Assembly (NCBI RefSeq): GCF_003597395.2
Contig: NC_133773.1
Span: 68,350,180 to 68,414,179, forward strand
Length of the DNA: 64,000 nt
Origin: Chelonoidis abingdonii
Taxonomy: Eukaryota; Chordata; Testudines; Testudinidae
Direction of reading: 5' to 3'
Shown: piece by piece, positions 12,200 to 21,815 of the stretch
Layout: each line of letters starts with the position of its first letter
Numbering within the stretch: position 1 is the stretch's first letter
Notes under the pieces: model-generated
What the model saw: the letters and a program-made list of their open reading frames with translations, nothing else
Told to the model about the DNA's origin: nothing
Databases searched by the model: none
Program-made: the position numbers and the translations under genes

Positions 12200-12811
12200 A
12201 CGTACACTTACTGGGTTAATGTAAATGGAGGGGGAGGGGTTAGGTTCCAGAGAAAATTTTTGCCAGATAAAATACATTATATACATATACAGGATAAGAT
12301 TTAAATAATTTTATACTAACAATTTAATACTGTACTGATTGTGAAGCTTAGTCGAGGAAGTGGCCTGCGGGATCGAGGTATGGGGGCTTGCCCTGGGTAT
12401 TCCAGACAGGGAGTGGGGTCGGGGTTCAATCCACCTGGGGCTCCTGCTGGGGAGCAGGGTGGAGGTATGGAGGCTTACCCCATTGTGCCCATCCAGCACT
12501 GCTGCTGGGGATCAGGGTCGGGGCGCGGTGGCTTGCCCCGGTCCGCCTGCCCAGCGCTCCTGCCGGACAGTGGGGTGGGGACTTGCCCACTCCCTGGCTG
12601 AAATGTTGGGTGGGCAGAACAAAGCAAGCCCCGGCACCCCCACCCCACTATCTGCCAGGAGTGCCAGGCAGGCAGAACGGGGGGGGGGGGGGGGGATACA
12701 ACGTAATAAGGGAACACTGCAGGACTTTAAAGGAGTATGTTCTCTAACAGGTCGGCAACCGAACAACAAAATAACATTAACCAGGACAACATTAAGTGAG
12801 GGGTTACTGTA
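12200..12811. mobile_element. mariner-like DNA transposon fragment with GC-rich core
   Basis: The right end reads CATTAAGTGAGGGGTTACTGTA, which I recognise as the terminus of a mariner/Tigger-like turtle repeat. The left part (GTTAATGTAAATGGAGGGGG) also fits the family, but no matching left terminus exists, so the copy is truncated. The core at 12341-12700 is a GC-rich minisatellite with open frames of up to 150 codons in several frames and both strands, produced by composition and not by coding. A 17-base G run sits at 12679-12695. Confidence 0.5.
12372..12695. repeat. degenerate GC-rich minisatellite with G17 tract
   Basis: Loose repeats of a unit of about 70 bases containing GGCTTGCCC, GCTCCTGC and GGGGTGGGG, ending in 17 consecutive G. 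It lies within the mariner-like fragment. Confidence 0.65.
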
Positions 12812-13483
12812 AATAATGAACTGAGTGCTTCATCAAGATTAAATGTTTTCATTTAGTGGATAGGGTCTTCTCTCTCTACTCAATGGCTCTGCACTGAGGC
12901 AACTATGTCCTTCCAGCCAAGGTGGCTGTGATGCAGCTCCCATGCAGTCTGTCAATTTTGATAAATGTTCTCTAGAGAGGGTCACTAATGAGTCATTACT
13001 CCTTTTGTGAGAGTTCATGACAGCTGTCCCCAATGTGTTCTCAGCTACTGTTAGCTATGGAATAAAGAACTGAATTCCATTCCTAACCATGTTTCAACAA
13101 GCACACTAGACCAGCAGATTTACTTTTTTTCATTTTTGGATAGTAGGTAAATTGACAATTTAGAATATTCATTATCTGTACTGCTGATACTTAATAAGTT
13201 ATGTATATTTACATAGAAAAAAGTGATAATTTAGCAAAACAATAATCTCCTCAAAAACTTATTAGTGTGTTTATCTGTATCAAATAGTGCAAGTTTAAGG
13301 GATGTGTCCTCATGTGTTTTTAATTACAACTTTTTAAAAAATGAAAGATTTCATGATGAAATGTACCAAAGCTCCAATATTAAAACAGTATGAAATTTAA
13401 AGAAATCTCTATCACTATGCTTTTCAGACTTGGTCTGAGGGATTGAGGTTAAACCATTTATTTTCTCTATGGTCTTTACTCAC
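12812..13483 (-). other. NAF1 intron, no feature recognised
   Basis: AT-rich sequence between the mariner-like fragment and the NAF1 exon. Nothing recognised. Confidence 0.5.
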
Positions 13484-13589
13484 TTGATTCATTCACTTCT
13501 GATTTGGGCTTCTTTCTTTCTTGATTCGGAGCTTTCTTTTTCTTTTGTTTTCTCTGCCTCTCTGTTTCATCATCACTGAAATCTAAGGC
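13484..13589 (-). CDS. NAF1: NAF1 coding exon (acidic and basic linker)
   Basis: The exon is 106 bases: 35 codons plus one base. The acceptor CTTTTCTAAG precedes it and a perfect donor GTGAGTAAAG follows. It reads ALDFSDDETERQRKQ, a lysine-rich run KKKK, then APNQERKKPKSEVNES. The opening ALDFSDDE is a signature of vertebrate NAF1 just after the Gar1-like domain. The lysine-rich stretch is a plausible nuclear localisation or RNA-contact segment, which is inference. The phase (+1) matches the serine split with the last exon. It lies in a gene otherwise dominated by transposon-filled introns. Confidence 0.93.
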
Positions 13590-13984
13590 CTTAGAAAAGT
13601 AGAAAAAGATATTATTTAGAAAAGTTATCAGAAAGTTGTTATACATTTAAAATTCAACATTTTAACTTTTAGAATACCTTACAGAGGTCCTTTGGGAAAT
13701 AGTTTGATCAAGTAATTACAAACTGTATCATAATATATATGCACAAGGGATTAAAATTAAGGTTTCACAGGCAACTTTAATTCTATCGTTTCCTAACTTC
13801 TGAATGCTTAACTTAGTTTTTTGGACGTAATAACTAACTATATATATGTATAAAAACATACATGTAGTATTGTTAATAGCTACTGGATGCTGCCTACAAT
13901 GTATTTTTACTAATTAGAAGTTAATGAGTAATAGGGTAAGCCAGTTATCACACAGCTAATAATTCATCATTCCAAAATTTGACC
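13590..13984 (-). other. NAF1 intron, no feature recognised
   Basis: AT-rich intronic sequence with no repeat or exon recognised. Confidence 0.5.
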
Positions 13985-14010
13985 TGGCCAGAAAAACCCT
14001 CTACAGTATA

Positions 14011-14499
14011 TTGGCAGTAAAGGCATATTTAGGCTTGATAAAAGCCGGGTGCTGGCCTTCAGTTGGAGCTCAGCTGCCGGCCAGAGCAGACGTGCTGGCC
14101 GACCCTCGTCGCTGGGAGGCTACCGAGCTCCGGGACAGGTATCAGGCCTTGCCGGAACCGACCCGCAGCAACCCTGACCCGGAGCTGCTGGAACTACCAA
14201 AGCTGCCCAGCCCCAACTACGGCCTGGAGGAACCATCGGACCAGGCCTGGCCCCGCTACCCAGAAGTACACCCGGATCTACCTAGCCCGGACTGGGAGGA
14301 GCCCATGAGGGTGGACGACGCTGCGGACCAGGTAGGAGGCGAAGGGGGTATGGAGAGTAGCCCGGGGGTGGCTGACTACAGTCAGGCCGCAGAAGGCCCC
14401 GAGCCAATGATCGTGTGTCGGTCAGGATCCCCACTGATCGCGCTGTCAGTGTGTTTCGGTCAGGATCCCCTGATCACTCTGTCCGTGTGTTTCAGTTAG
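14011..14499 (+). pseudogene. unidentified GC-rich transposon-derived ORF
   Basis: A 162-codon open frame sits in an abruptly GC-rich island within an AT-rich NAF1 intron. The peptide is proline- and acid-rich (LPEPTRSNPDPELLELP, DLPSPDWEEPMRVDDAADQ) with no catalytic motif that I recognise. The composition and the tandem repeats immediately downstream suggest a fragment of a large retroelement or its accessory ORF and not a host gene. The first ATG may not be the true start, and no splice sites or Kozak context support expression. The family is unknown to me. Confidence 0.4.
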
Positions 14500-14545
14500 G
14501 ATCCCCTGATCACTCTGTCAGTGAGTTTTCGGGCCGGATCCCCAC
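14419..14545. repeat. tandem repeat, four units of about 37 bp, each with GGATCCCC
   Basis: GGATCC occurs at about 14425, 14463, 14499 and 14536, spaced 38, 36 and 37 bases. Units share CAGGATCCCC, TGATC, and CTGTCAGTGTGTTTC-like segments. The array overlaps the end of the GC-rich ORF. Confidence 0.85.
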
Positions 14546-14685
14546 TGACTGTCCTAGCGGCGACAGCCGCTACTAGGGCCCCGGGCTGGAACGCAGAGGA
14601 GTGGGTGGGCCTGCGTTCCCTTGCCACCCGTAGCCGGGTGGCAGAATCCCCTTTCACCCCCCGTAGGCCGGCCCTCTGGCAGTTA

Positions 14686-14996
14686 CTGCTCTGCCCTGCC
14701 CCAAAGGGCCAGAGCTTACCGTGAACTGTTTTGCTGCTCTGCCCTGCCCCAAAGGGCCAGAGCCCCCGGAACTATCTGCTACTGCTCTGCCCTGCCCAAA
14801 GGGCCGGAGCCTGTTGTACTGTGTTTGGTGCCCTGCCCGAACCAAGGGCTGGGCCCCTATTGACTCTGCTACTGCTCTGCCCTGCCCCAAAGGGCCAGAG
14901 CCTATTGTACTGTGTTTGGTGCCTGCCCCGCTCGAACCAAGGGCTGGGCCCCCATTGACTGTTGCTGCTCTGCCCTGCCCCAAAGGGGCCAGAGTG
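14686..14996. repeat. minisatellite with CTGCTCTGCCCTGCCC core
   Basis: Five copies of a roughly 28-base core, CTGCTCTGCCCTGCCCC followed by AAAGGGCCAGAG, start at 14686, 14734, 14782, 14872 and 14965. Spacings are 48, 48, 90 and 93, so the later units are nearly double length and add GTGTTTGGTGCC and AACCAAGGGCTGGGCCCC. Translated frames on both strands stay open because the unit lacks stops. Confidence 0.9.
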
Positions 14997-15200
14997 TAGC
15001 GGACCGTTCGTTTGGTGCCCGCCTATACCCAAGGCGGGGCCCCTACTGACTTTGCTGTGTCCCAGTCCGCTCCACAGGGACCGAACGCCCGGACAGTGGA
15101 CTGTGGACCCGAGGGACAAGACCCAGCGAGAACAGGACGAGGCCGGTGTGGCTCCCCTCCTCCACAGGGAGGGTTGAGCCCCGGCTCCCCTCGTCACACT
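14997..15200. other. right flank of GC-rich element
   Basis: The GC-rich composition continues to about 15200 and then falls sharply to AT-rich sequence, marking the probable right end of the inserted element. No terminal repeat was seen. Confidence 0.4.
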
Positions 15201-15990
15201 ACTATACTAAGAACCCATATTAGTAAGTGCAGAAAAAGAAAATGGGCACCTGTTTCTATTAAAGGCAGTGAGCTAACACACTGCTGAAATGCTTGGATTT
15301 AAAAAAATCATTAAAAATATAATGCAGAACAGCAAATAGCTATATTCAGAATTGTTGTATTACACTCATTAGTGAACCATAAAGATCATGAAGTATGCGC
15401 CAACATAATGTTTATTATTGAAAAAAAACCTTTCAGAAACTTTTTCCAGTCATGATTCTTAAAAGACCTTGCATAAACTTTGCTCCCCTCCTAGAACAAC
15501 TAAGGCACCTCCTGCAGCTAATTTTTTTGTTTCACTTAATGCTCTGTAAGAATCACCTTATGGAAAAGCTGCAACGACTTCCCCTTAGCATTGCAGCAAA
15601 TGGACCAATCTCAGAGTTTGCTAGAAAAAGCTGTGTGGCTTAACTGCCCAGATGGGGGCCCAAGGCATGGGACAATTGAGTTTATGGTTAATCCAGGCCT
15701 ACTTGAAAATTACAAACTTGTCAATAAAGAAGCATTAAGTGTTAAGGTGGTGAGTTATATGGGTCCCTGGTGCCCATGCTCCACCAATATTTAAGAATGT
15801 GGGCTGGCTCCACCAATGTTTGAGCTTATGGCACTTTGGAGGGCCCTGCACTTCAAGAGGATGCAGGGTCCAGGGTGGCCTGCCGGAAGGCCTGGTGCTG
15901 GCAGCAGTGAGCAACCTGGCCCCAGCTCACCCTGGTTCCATAAATAGTCATGGCCATGCTCCACCTGGCAGCCTCCACTTATTGGCAGTT
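15201..15990. other. unassigned intronic sequence
   Basis: AT-rich sequence, then a moderately GC-rich part at 15760-15990 with repeated GCTCCACC motifs. It may contain the 3' end of the adjoining DIRS element, but I cannot place it. Confidence 0.4.
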
Positions 15991-16033
15991 TGATAAGCAG
16001 TGCTGAAAATAACCTGGAGGAAGGAACATAGTC

Positions 16034-16667
16034 CTAACTGCACAGAAACTGAAACATCATTCTACCAAATCTAACTTCAAACTTTGAGGCCAAATTGGGA
16101 GTATAATACTTAGCAAAAGTGTGTACAGAACTCCTGGTTGCAGCCCAGCAAATTTCAGTAACAGACACTTGCTTAAGGTAAAGAATAGAAGCTACCACAG
16201 CTCTAGTGGAATGAGATTGTACTGTCGCAGGCACAGGAATTTCTGCTAATGTGTAACATTCAATAATACATTTTAATCCATCTAGAAATAGTCCGGGAAT
16301 AACTGTATAACCCATGTGATTCTTAGCATAAAACACGAGTAATCTAGATGATTGTCAAAAGCTTTTAGTTCTATCTAAATATGCAAGAACTCTTACTTCC
16401 AAAGTATGTAAAACAGATCACCCTTATTAATGTGCAGCTTTGGGAAAAAAAATACCATCAAATTAATTGTCTGATGTGAAAATCAGAAGCTACTTTTGGC
16501 AAAAACCTGGGATCAGTCCTAAGAACCACCTTATATTTATGAAAGGACATAAAAGGTGGATCAGCCATCAAGACATTTAATTCACTCACCCTTTTGGCTG
16601 CTGCTATAACAATAATGAATTCCATTTTAACTGACAAATAATAAGGAACATTCATCCAAGGATTCAA
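16034..16667 (-). pseudogene. DIRS tyrosine recombinase domain, broken
   Basis: Two minus-strand frames give one recombinase domain. The first (16667-16458) reads AAAKRVSELNVLMADPPF and carries the first conserved arginine (RVSEL). The second (16336-16034) contains AHS/QSHSTRAV-type sequence, the HxxR box, and ends FAKYY, which supplies the candidate nucleophilic tyrosine. In DIRS elements this enzyme inserts the circular cDNA. The two halves are in different frames with a gap of about 120 bases, so the gene is dead. Key residues remaining recognisable suggests moderate age. Confidence 0.75.
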
Positions 16668-17017
16668 AAGGTGGCTTCTTGAGTGTAACTAAAAGCAAAT
16701 TAAGATCCTAAGGACAGACAAGATTTCTCAGAGGGTGAATGCATAATGCATTGCCCCTTCATAAACTTCTTAACCATATTATGCACAAGCAGCCATCTAC
16801 CATCTACTAAAAAATTGGTAAGCAGAGATCTATTTGAAAGTTCAGCTAGCAGCTGAATGGGATAACCCCTTAGTTTTTAAGGTGCATTAAATGTTCTAAA
16901 AGGTATGGTAGCTGAGACAGGAGAATCAGACTTTCCCTTTATCCAAGCCACAAATGTGGTCCATTTCAAATGGTAACATATTCTAGTAGATCTCTCTCTA
17001 GAATTAAGCAGTATATC

Positions 17018-18100
17018 CTAAATCAATGAGGAACATGTCTGTTCAAGAGCCAGAGTCCGATCACCCAGGCCATCAGGTGAAAGCACTGCTGGTCTGGATG
17101 AAGAATCCTGCCCACTTGCTGAGACAGATCTGGAGATAGAGGAAGACGTACAAAAGCCCCATTGAACAGCTGAAGGGGATCCATAAACCCCTTGGCGGAT
17201 ACCACCAAACCAGAGCAACCATAAGCATCTCTACTCTATCCTGACTTACCTTTCTCACTGCCTTCTGAATCAAAGGGCTGGGGGAGGAGGGGTAGAGCAT
17301 ACAGATGACCCCTTTCCTTAGTGTAGAATGAAAGCATCTGATATGGATTGACTGTTCCTATCTGCACTTGAACAGAAAGGGCAAAACTTTTTGTTGAAGC
17401 TCATAGTGAACAGGTCCATGTCTTGCTGACCCCAACTGGAAAATATGCTCTGAATCAACTGATCTTTCAGCAACCATTCATACATTTGAGAACTGTCTCT
17501 ATTGAGATAATCTGCAATCGTGTTCTGTCCTGCTAAATGCAGGACTACTGGATAAATGTCACAAAGAATGCACCAGTCCCAATAACCTGATCACCTCTGC
17601 ACATAGCTTAGCAGGGTGAGCACCCACATTTGTTGGCATAACACATAGCAGAACTACTTGCAGAAACCTTTCAAGTGAGGGAGCAATGATCTGAGGGCCA
17701 GACAAATGGCTCAAATCCAACACAATGTGCAAGCCTCTCTCTTGAAAAGTCCAGTGACCTCTAACTTCAAGTTGGTTCAGATGCACCCTTCACCTCACCA
17801 AACATCTGTTGACACATATGAAATTACAGTCACCAACAACAGGAGACCGAACTGGACACCTCTGAAAATGTTTGCTGACTACCATATCAACGTGTCCAGA
17901 ATGTCTCAAGGCATGATGAACAACATTTGAAGATTGTCCAGATTTGTTTGTACACTCAGGATATCCAATGCTATACTGGTCTCGTTCTGAGACATGTAAG
18001 TAGCAGCTGCCATGAAACCCAGAGAAAAGATTAGTATCTTAGTGTTATCTGCGAACTTGCATATCTGAATGTTTAAAATATATTGCAATATCTTTTAAAA
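17018..18100 (-). pseudogene. DIRS RNase H and linker region, broken
   Basis: Minus-strand fragments include LYPSSPSPLIQKAVRKVSQD and WWYPPRGLWIP near 17300-17150, which match the stretch between RNase H and the recombinase in DIRS pol, and LDLSHLSGPQIIAPSLERFL near 17730-17640, likely RNase H or linker. Stops separate the pieces. Assignment of individual subdomains is approximate. Confidence 0.6.
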
Positions 18101-18199
18101 ATTCTGTCCTCTGGTAGAAAGGCTTTCCAGGCGACTGAGTCAAATATAGAACCTATGAATAAAATTCTCCGTTGGACAGAGATTTGATTCTTTTGACAT

Positions 18200-18460
18200 T
18201 CAGAATTTATCCCATGTCTGAGGAAAGGGTGGTTGTAAAAGCAGTAAGGCTTAATAAATCCATGCAAATGTCAACCTTCAATAGCCAATCATCCAAATAA
18301 AAGTAATGAGAAATACCCTGCATTCTCAATTGAGCAGCTACCACAGAGAGGCAATTAGTAAAAACTCTTGGTGCTGTGGGCAGGCCAAATGGCAGCACCC
18401 TGTCATGGAAATGGTGTTCTGCTGCCACAAAATGAAGGTATTTTCAATCATTGTCAAATG
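18200..18460 (-). pseudogene. DIRS reverse transcriptase, catalytic half
   Basis: The minus strand reads KYLHF, then RVLPFGLPTAPRVFTNCLSV and ISHYFYLDDWLLK. YLDDWL is the DIRS-type form of the YxDD polymerase motif and PFGL-APRVF is the preceding conserved box, so both catalytic aspartates are still visible. The upstream part of the same domain resumes at 19605 beyond the CR1 insertion. Frames close soon after, so no functional enzyme remains. Confidence 0.85.
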
Positions 18461-18465
18461 ATTGT

Positions 18466-19597
18466 CAAACTGGCTTTGTGGATATGGGGAAAGTAGTGCA
18501 CATGATATACCCTGACTCTAACAAAGCTTTGATATGGTCTCCAACAGTATTCTTGCCAGCAAGCTAAAACAGTATGGATTGGATGAATGGACTATAAGGT
18601 GGATAGAAAGACGGCCAGATCATTGGGCTCAATGGGCAGTGATCAACAGCTTGATGTCTAGTTGGCAGCCAGGATCAAACAGAGTGCCCTAGGGGTCGGT
18701 CGTGGGGCTGGTTTTGTTCAACATCTTCATTAATGATCTGGATGATGGAATGGACTGCACCCTCAGCAAGATAGGGTCCACAGTGACCTAGACAAATTGG
18801 AGGATTGGGCCAAAAGAAATCTGATGAGGTTCAACAAGGACAAGTCCAAAGTCCTGCACTTAGGACGGATGAATCCCATGCACTGCTCTAGGTCAGGGAC
18901 AGGCTAAGCAGCAGTTCTGCAGAAAAGGACTTGGGGATTACAGTGGACGAGAAGCTGGATATGAATCAACAGTGTGCCCTTGTTGCCAAGAAGGCTAATG
19001 GCATATTGGGCTGAATTAGTAGGAGCACTCCCAGCAGATCGAGAGAAGTGATTATTCCCCTTTATTCAGCACTGGTGAGGCCACATCTGGAGTACTGCAT
19101 CCAGTTTTGAGTCCCCCACTACAGAAAGGATGTGGACAAATTGGAGAGAGTTCAGCGGAGGGCAACAAAAATGATTAGGGGGCTGAGGCACATGACTTAT
19201 GAGGAGAGGCTGAGGGAACTGGGCTTGTTTAGTCTGCAGAAGAGAAGAGTGAGGGGGGATTTGATAGAAGCCTTCAACTACCTGAAGGGGGATTCCAAAG
19301 AAGATGGAGCTAGGCTGTTCTAAGTGGTGGCAGATGACAGAAGCAATGGTCTCAAGTTGCAGTGGGGGAGGTCTAGGCTGGATATTAGGAAACATTATTT
19401 CACTAGGAGGGTGGTGAAGCACTGGAATGGTTACCTAGGGAGGTGGTGGAATCTCTTCCTTAGAGGTTTTTAAGGCCCAGCTTGACAAAGCCCTGCCTGG
19501 GATGATTTAGTTGGGGTTTGTCCTGCTTTGAGCAGAGGACTGGACTAGATGACATTCTGAGGTCTCTTCCAACCCCAATCTTCTATGATATCTATGA
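18466..19597 (+). mobile_element. CR1 LINE 3' end inserted in DIRS pol
   Basis: The segment runs from CTGGCTTTGTGGATATGGGG to the CR1 3' tail CTTCCAACCCCAATC followed by TTCTATGATATCTATG. It contains the ORF2 C-terminus, including [17 protein letters not shown] at 19135 onward. Compared with the usual CR1 text, about 75 bases are missing near 18770, where the FADD catalytic box should be. The copy is 5' truncated, as most CR1 copies are. It interrupts the reverse transcriptase of the DIRS element on the opposite strand. Confidence 0.9.
19132..19323 (+). pseudogene. CR1 ORF2 C-terminal fragment
   Basis: A 63-codon frame encodes the conserved C-terminal region of CR1 ORF2p: [43 protein letters not shown]. 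It lies in a truncated LINE copy, and the surrounding frames are broken. It has no function of its own. Confidence 0.9.
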
Positions 19598-19604
19598 AAA
19601 TATG

Positions 19605-19770
19605 TTCTTTAAATCAAGAGTCACAGACCAATCTATGACTGAAAGTGAAGGCAAGTGGAGGCAAGAGTTAATGTATAGAACCGAAATTTACGAATATAAT
19701 TGTACAGGTTTCTTAGATTTAAAATTAAATGAACCACTCCACTTCTTCTTCTGTACCAGAAAGTAATCTT
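19605..19770 (-). pseudogene. DIRS reverse transcriptase, N-terminal half
   Basis: The minus strand reads approximately LPSLSVIDWSVTLDLKNIF, which matches the region just before the RT A-box aspartate in DIRS pol. It stops at the CR1 junction and continues as KYLHF at 18460. The first catalytic aspartate (LDLK) is thus on this side of the insertion. Confidence 0.65.
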
Positions 19771-20158
19771 AATAAAACTCCTGATCCCTCAGGTGTTTGG
19801 ATACCTTCATTACAGTCCTTATGAGAAGTAACTTCTGCACTTCTCAAAGTAGAATAACGTCATGAGACAGTTTGGTGAAAAGAAGGGCAGGGGAAACTGA
19901 GAAGTTTTCACACTGAATGGCATAGTGGTTTCTATAATTTCTAGGACCTACTCCTCCAATATAATAGGCTAGCCCATTTTCTCAGCAAATGAAGGCTTAT
20001 CTCCAAACTGAGGAAGCGAAGGGTCCTTGCTGATTAGTTCCAGTCACTTGATACTCACATCAAATCTCAGGGTTGGTGCGCAACAAAGATGATGGAGAGG
20101 TAGCAGACTGCTTAGGTTTAGATCTCGATTTAAAAAAAATAAAAAAATACAACAGTTT

Positions 20159-20930
20159 TTATGCTGGCTCTAAAATGACATGCCCTGCTCGTGCTGTTGA
20201 TGTCTTTGATATGATGAGAAACAACCCAAAGATGACTGCAGATAATACTGTCTGATAACAGAAAGGAGGAGTAAAAGGTCTATTCCTAATAGAAGAAATC
20301 AAGCCCAAAGAGCAGGTCATCAATCTTGTCTCCTTCAGCAACTCATCCATCTTTTCACTGAGAACACTATCCCCTTCCAAGGGGTGATCTTCCATTTTAA
20401 GTCTAGCAGCGAGACAAAGAAGAGGAACAAAGCTAAGCATGTCTCCTTGGAGTAGCAGTAGAGGCCAATGCTCTAGCAAAAGAGTTCAAGGTGTTAAATG
20501 AAGTCCAGAGACTGTGTTTTGCCACAATTTGAATCTCGGTTAGGATTGCATTTGCCAGTTTCCTTTTGTCATCCAGCAAATCCTGCACACACAGTGCCAT
20601 CTTTGGAATTGATAATAGGCCATAACAGCTTGGTAATTTGCCACCCTAATACCAAGAGAGGAAGAAAAGAACATTTTTCTGCCTAGAGAATTAATCTTTC
20701 CCTCTCTATCAGCAGAGGTGGAATGTGCCTGCCCATATTTCAACCTGCTACTAGCAGCAGACACTATCAATGAATTAGATACAGAGTGTGTATGGAAATA
20801 TAAAATCCCCTCCAAAGATATCTGATATAATTTGTCTGCTTTCGTGGCTATAGACAAAAAGCAAGAGTGGTCCAAGCTGTCTTACCACACTGGAGCACAC
20901 CAGCAAGGATTGGTAAAGACATGGGGAGAT
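20159..20930 (-). pseudogene. DIRS gag-like ORF, broken
   Basis: Two frames, 20875-20540 and 20479-20159, encode a gag-like protein. The first has SAASSRLKYGQAHS, DREGKINSLGRKMFFSSSLG and VANYQAVMAYYQ, a conserved stretch of DIRS gag. The second has SEKMDELLKETR, a likely helical segment. Stops and a shift separate them. The region ends about 90 bases from the NAF1 exon at 21018. Confidence 0.65.
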
Positions 20931-21017
20931 AGCCCCATGAACACCGGATGAGATATCTTCTCCATAGGTACTAAAGGCAAATTCAAAGTGGACACCAGGT
21001 GATCCACTAAAACTTAC

Positions 21018-21069
21018 CTCAGGTGGTGGCTCTTGGTCATGCTGCCATGATGCATCAGACCCTTTCTCC
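21018..21069 (-). CDS. NAF1: NAF1 small coding exon
   Basis: A 52-base exon with acceptor CTTTTAG and donor GTAAGTTTT. One base completes the glutamine codon begun in the previous exon, and 17 codons then read EKGSDASWQHDQEPPPE. The human protein has DKGSDASWKNDQEPPPE at this place. It links the Gar1-like domain to the ALDFSDDE segment and ends in phase 0. It is flanked closely by DIRS gag sequence on the downstream side, showing how near insertions came to disrupting splicing. Confidence 0.93.
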
Positions 21070-21424
21070 CTAAAAGATTGGACACAAAGATATTGAGAAG
21101 TTTTTAATAGTAATCTAATTAACTGGTTAACAAGAGATTCCTAATTCTGTGACTTTATCTAAAGTAATGACTTTACAAAAAACAACACTAAGATAATAGA
21201 TAGGCAGCTGTGGCACCCTGAATAAAATGTAAGTGAATTTTAAGCTCATCTTTAAAACAGTTTCTAACTAGTTAGAAATATATTTCACAGCTTGGTAGAT
21301 CATGCAGTTACTACACACCACTTCTACAATGATCCTACTTTGAGTGAAAAGTGAAGGCTTCATATAGTTAATATAAACCTTTGGCTGAGTACTTTTTCAA
21401 ATATTTTTATAAAGCCAAATTGTT

Positions 21425-21815
21425 ACAGTAAACTGGGGTACCTGTTGCATGGTCATTCTCCTTCCTATGGGTCTGTTTTGACAATGGCACAGCATAGTTT
21501 GGAGGAATAGCTAATATTAAAAGGAGGTTCTTCTTACTTATGGCCCTGTGTCCAACCAACTCATCCTCCTCCATATTGCCACTTCTGGTTTGTGCTTACC
21601 ATTGTGTAATGCCGACAGATGCCAGTTGTCAGCATGCAGGATCGAAACTGAGAGCTTAGTGCATTAGCCTCTACTACATGAGGTAAAAGCCAACTGGCTT
21701 GTTAGCTAAGGCTATAGAACAGACTCATTAATCTCTCTCTCTCAGTGGTCTTGGTGCCACTAGATGGGACACAGCACCACACCCAGAAAGTATGAGAGTT
21801 ACATATACACTCCCC
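21425..21815 (-). mobile_element. tRNA-derived SINE (turtle Pol III type)
   Basis: The minus strand has a tRNA-like head near 21695-21630 with an A-box-like CATGTAGTAGAGG and a B-box-like GTTTCGATCC, followed by a tRNA-unrelated body (GGCATTACACAATGG, GAATAGC) down to about 21430. The upstream part GAGAGATTAATGAGTC is also shared by this turtle SINE pattern. It is not a functional tRNA: the arms do not pair fully. Confidence 0.65.

Larger units (their letters stand above)
15991..20990 (-). mobile_element. DIRS-type retrotransposon remnant, split by a CR1
   Basis: Minus-strand fragments in order give a DIRS element: gag-like (about 20930-20160), reverse transcriptase (19770-19605, then 18460-18200), RNase H and linker (about 18100-17000) and tyrosine recombinase (about 16670-16034). 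Frames are broken by stops and shifts. DIRS elements integrate with a tyrosine recombinase instead of a DDE integrase, and the recombinase domain here supports the class. Terminal repeats were not located at either side. Confidence 0.8.

Noticed and set aside
12360..12812. 150-codon plus frame and overlapping 119- and 85-codon frames
   Set aside because: They overlap in several frames and on both strands over a GC-rich minisatellite, which lacks stop codons because of its composition. No domain is present.
14686..14996. CRISPR-like array of regular repeats
   Set aside because: The units are nearly contiguous with variable spacing, lack unique spacers and sit in an animal intron. It is a minisatellite.
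21630..21760. Functional tRNA gene
   Set aside because: Only A- and B-box-like motifs and an anticodon-arm resemblance are present. The cloverleaf cannot be folded and a SINE body follows.
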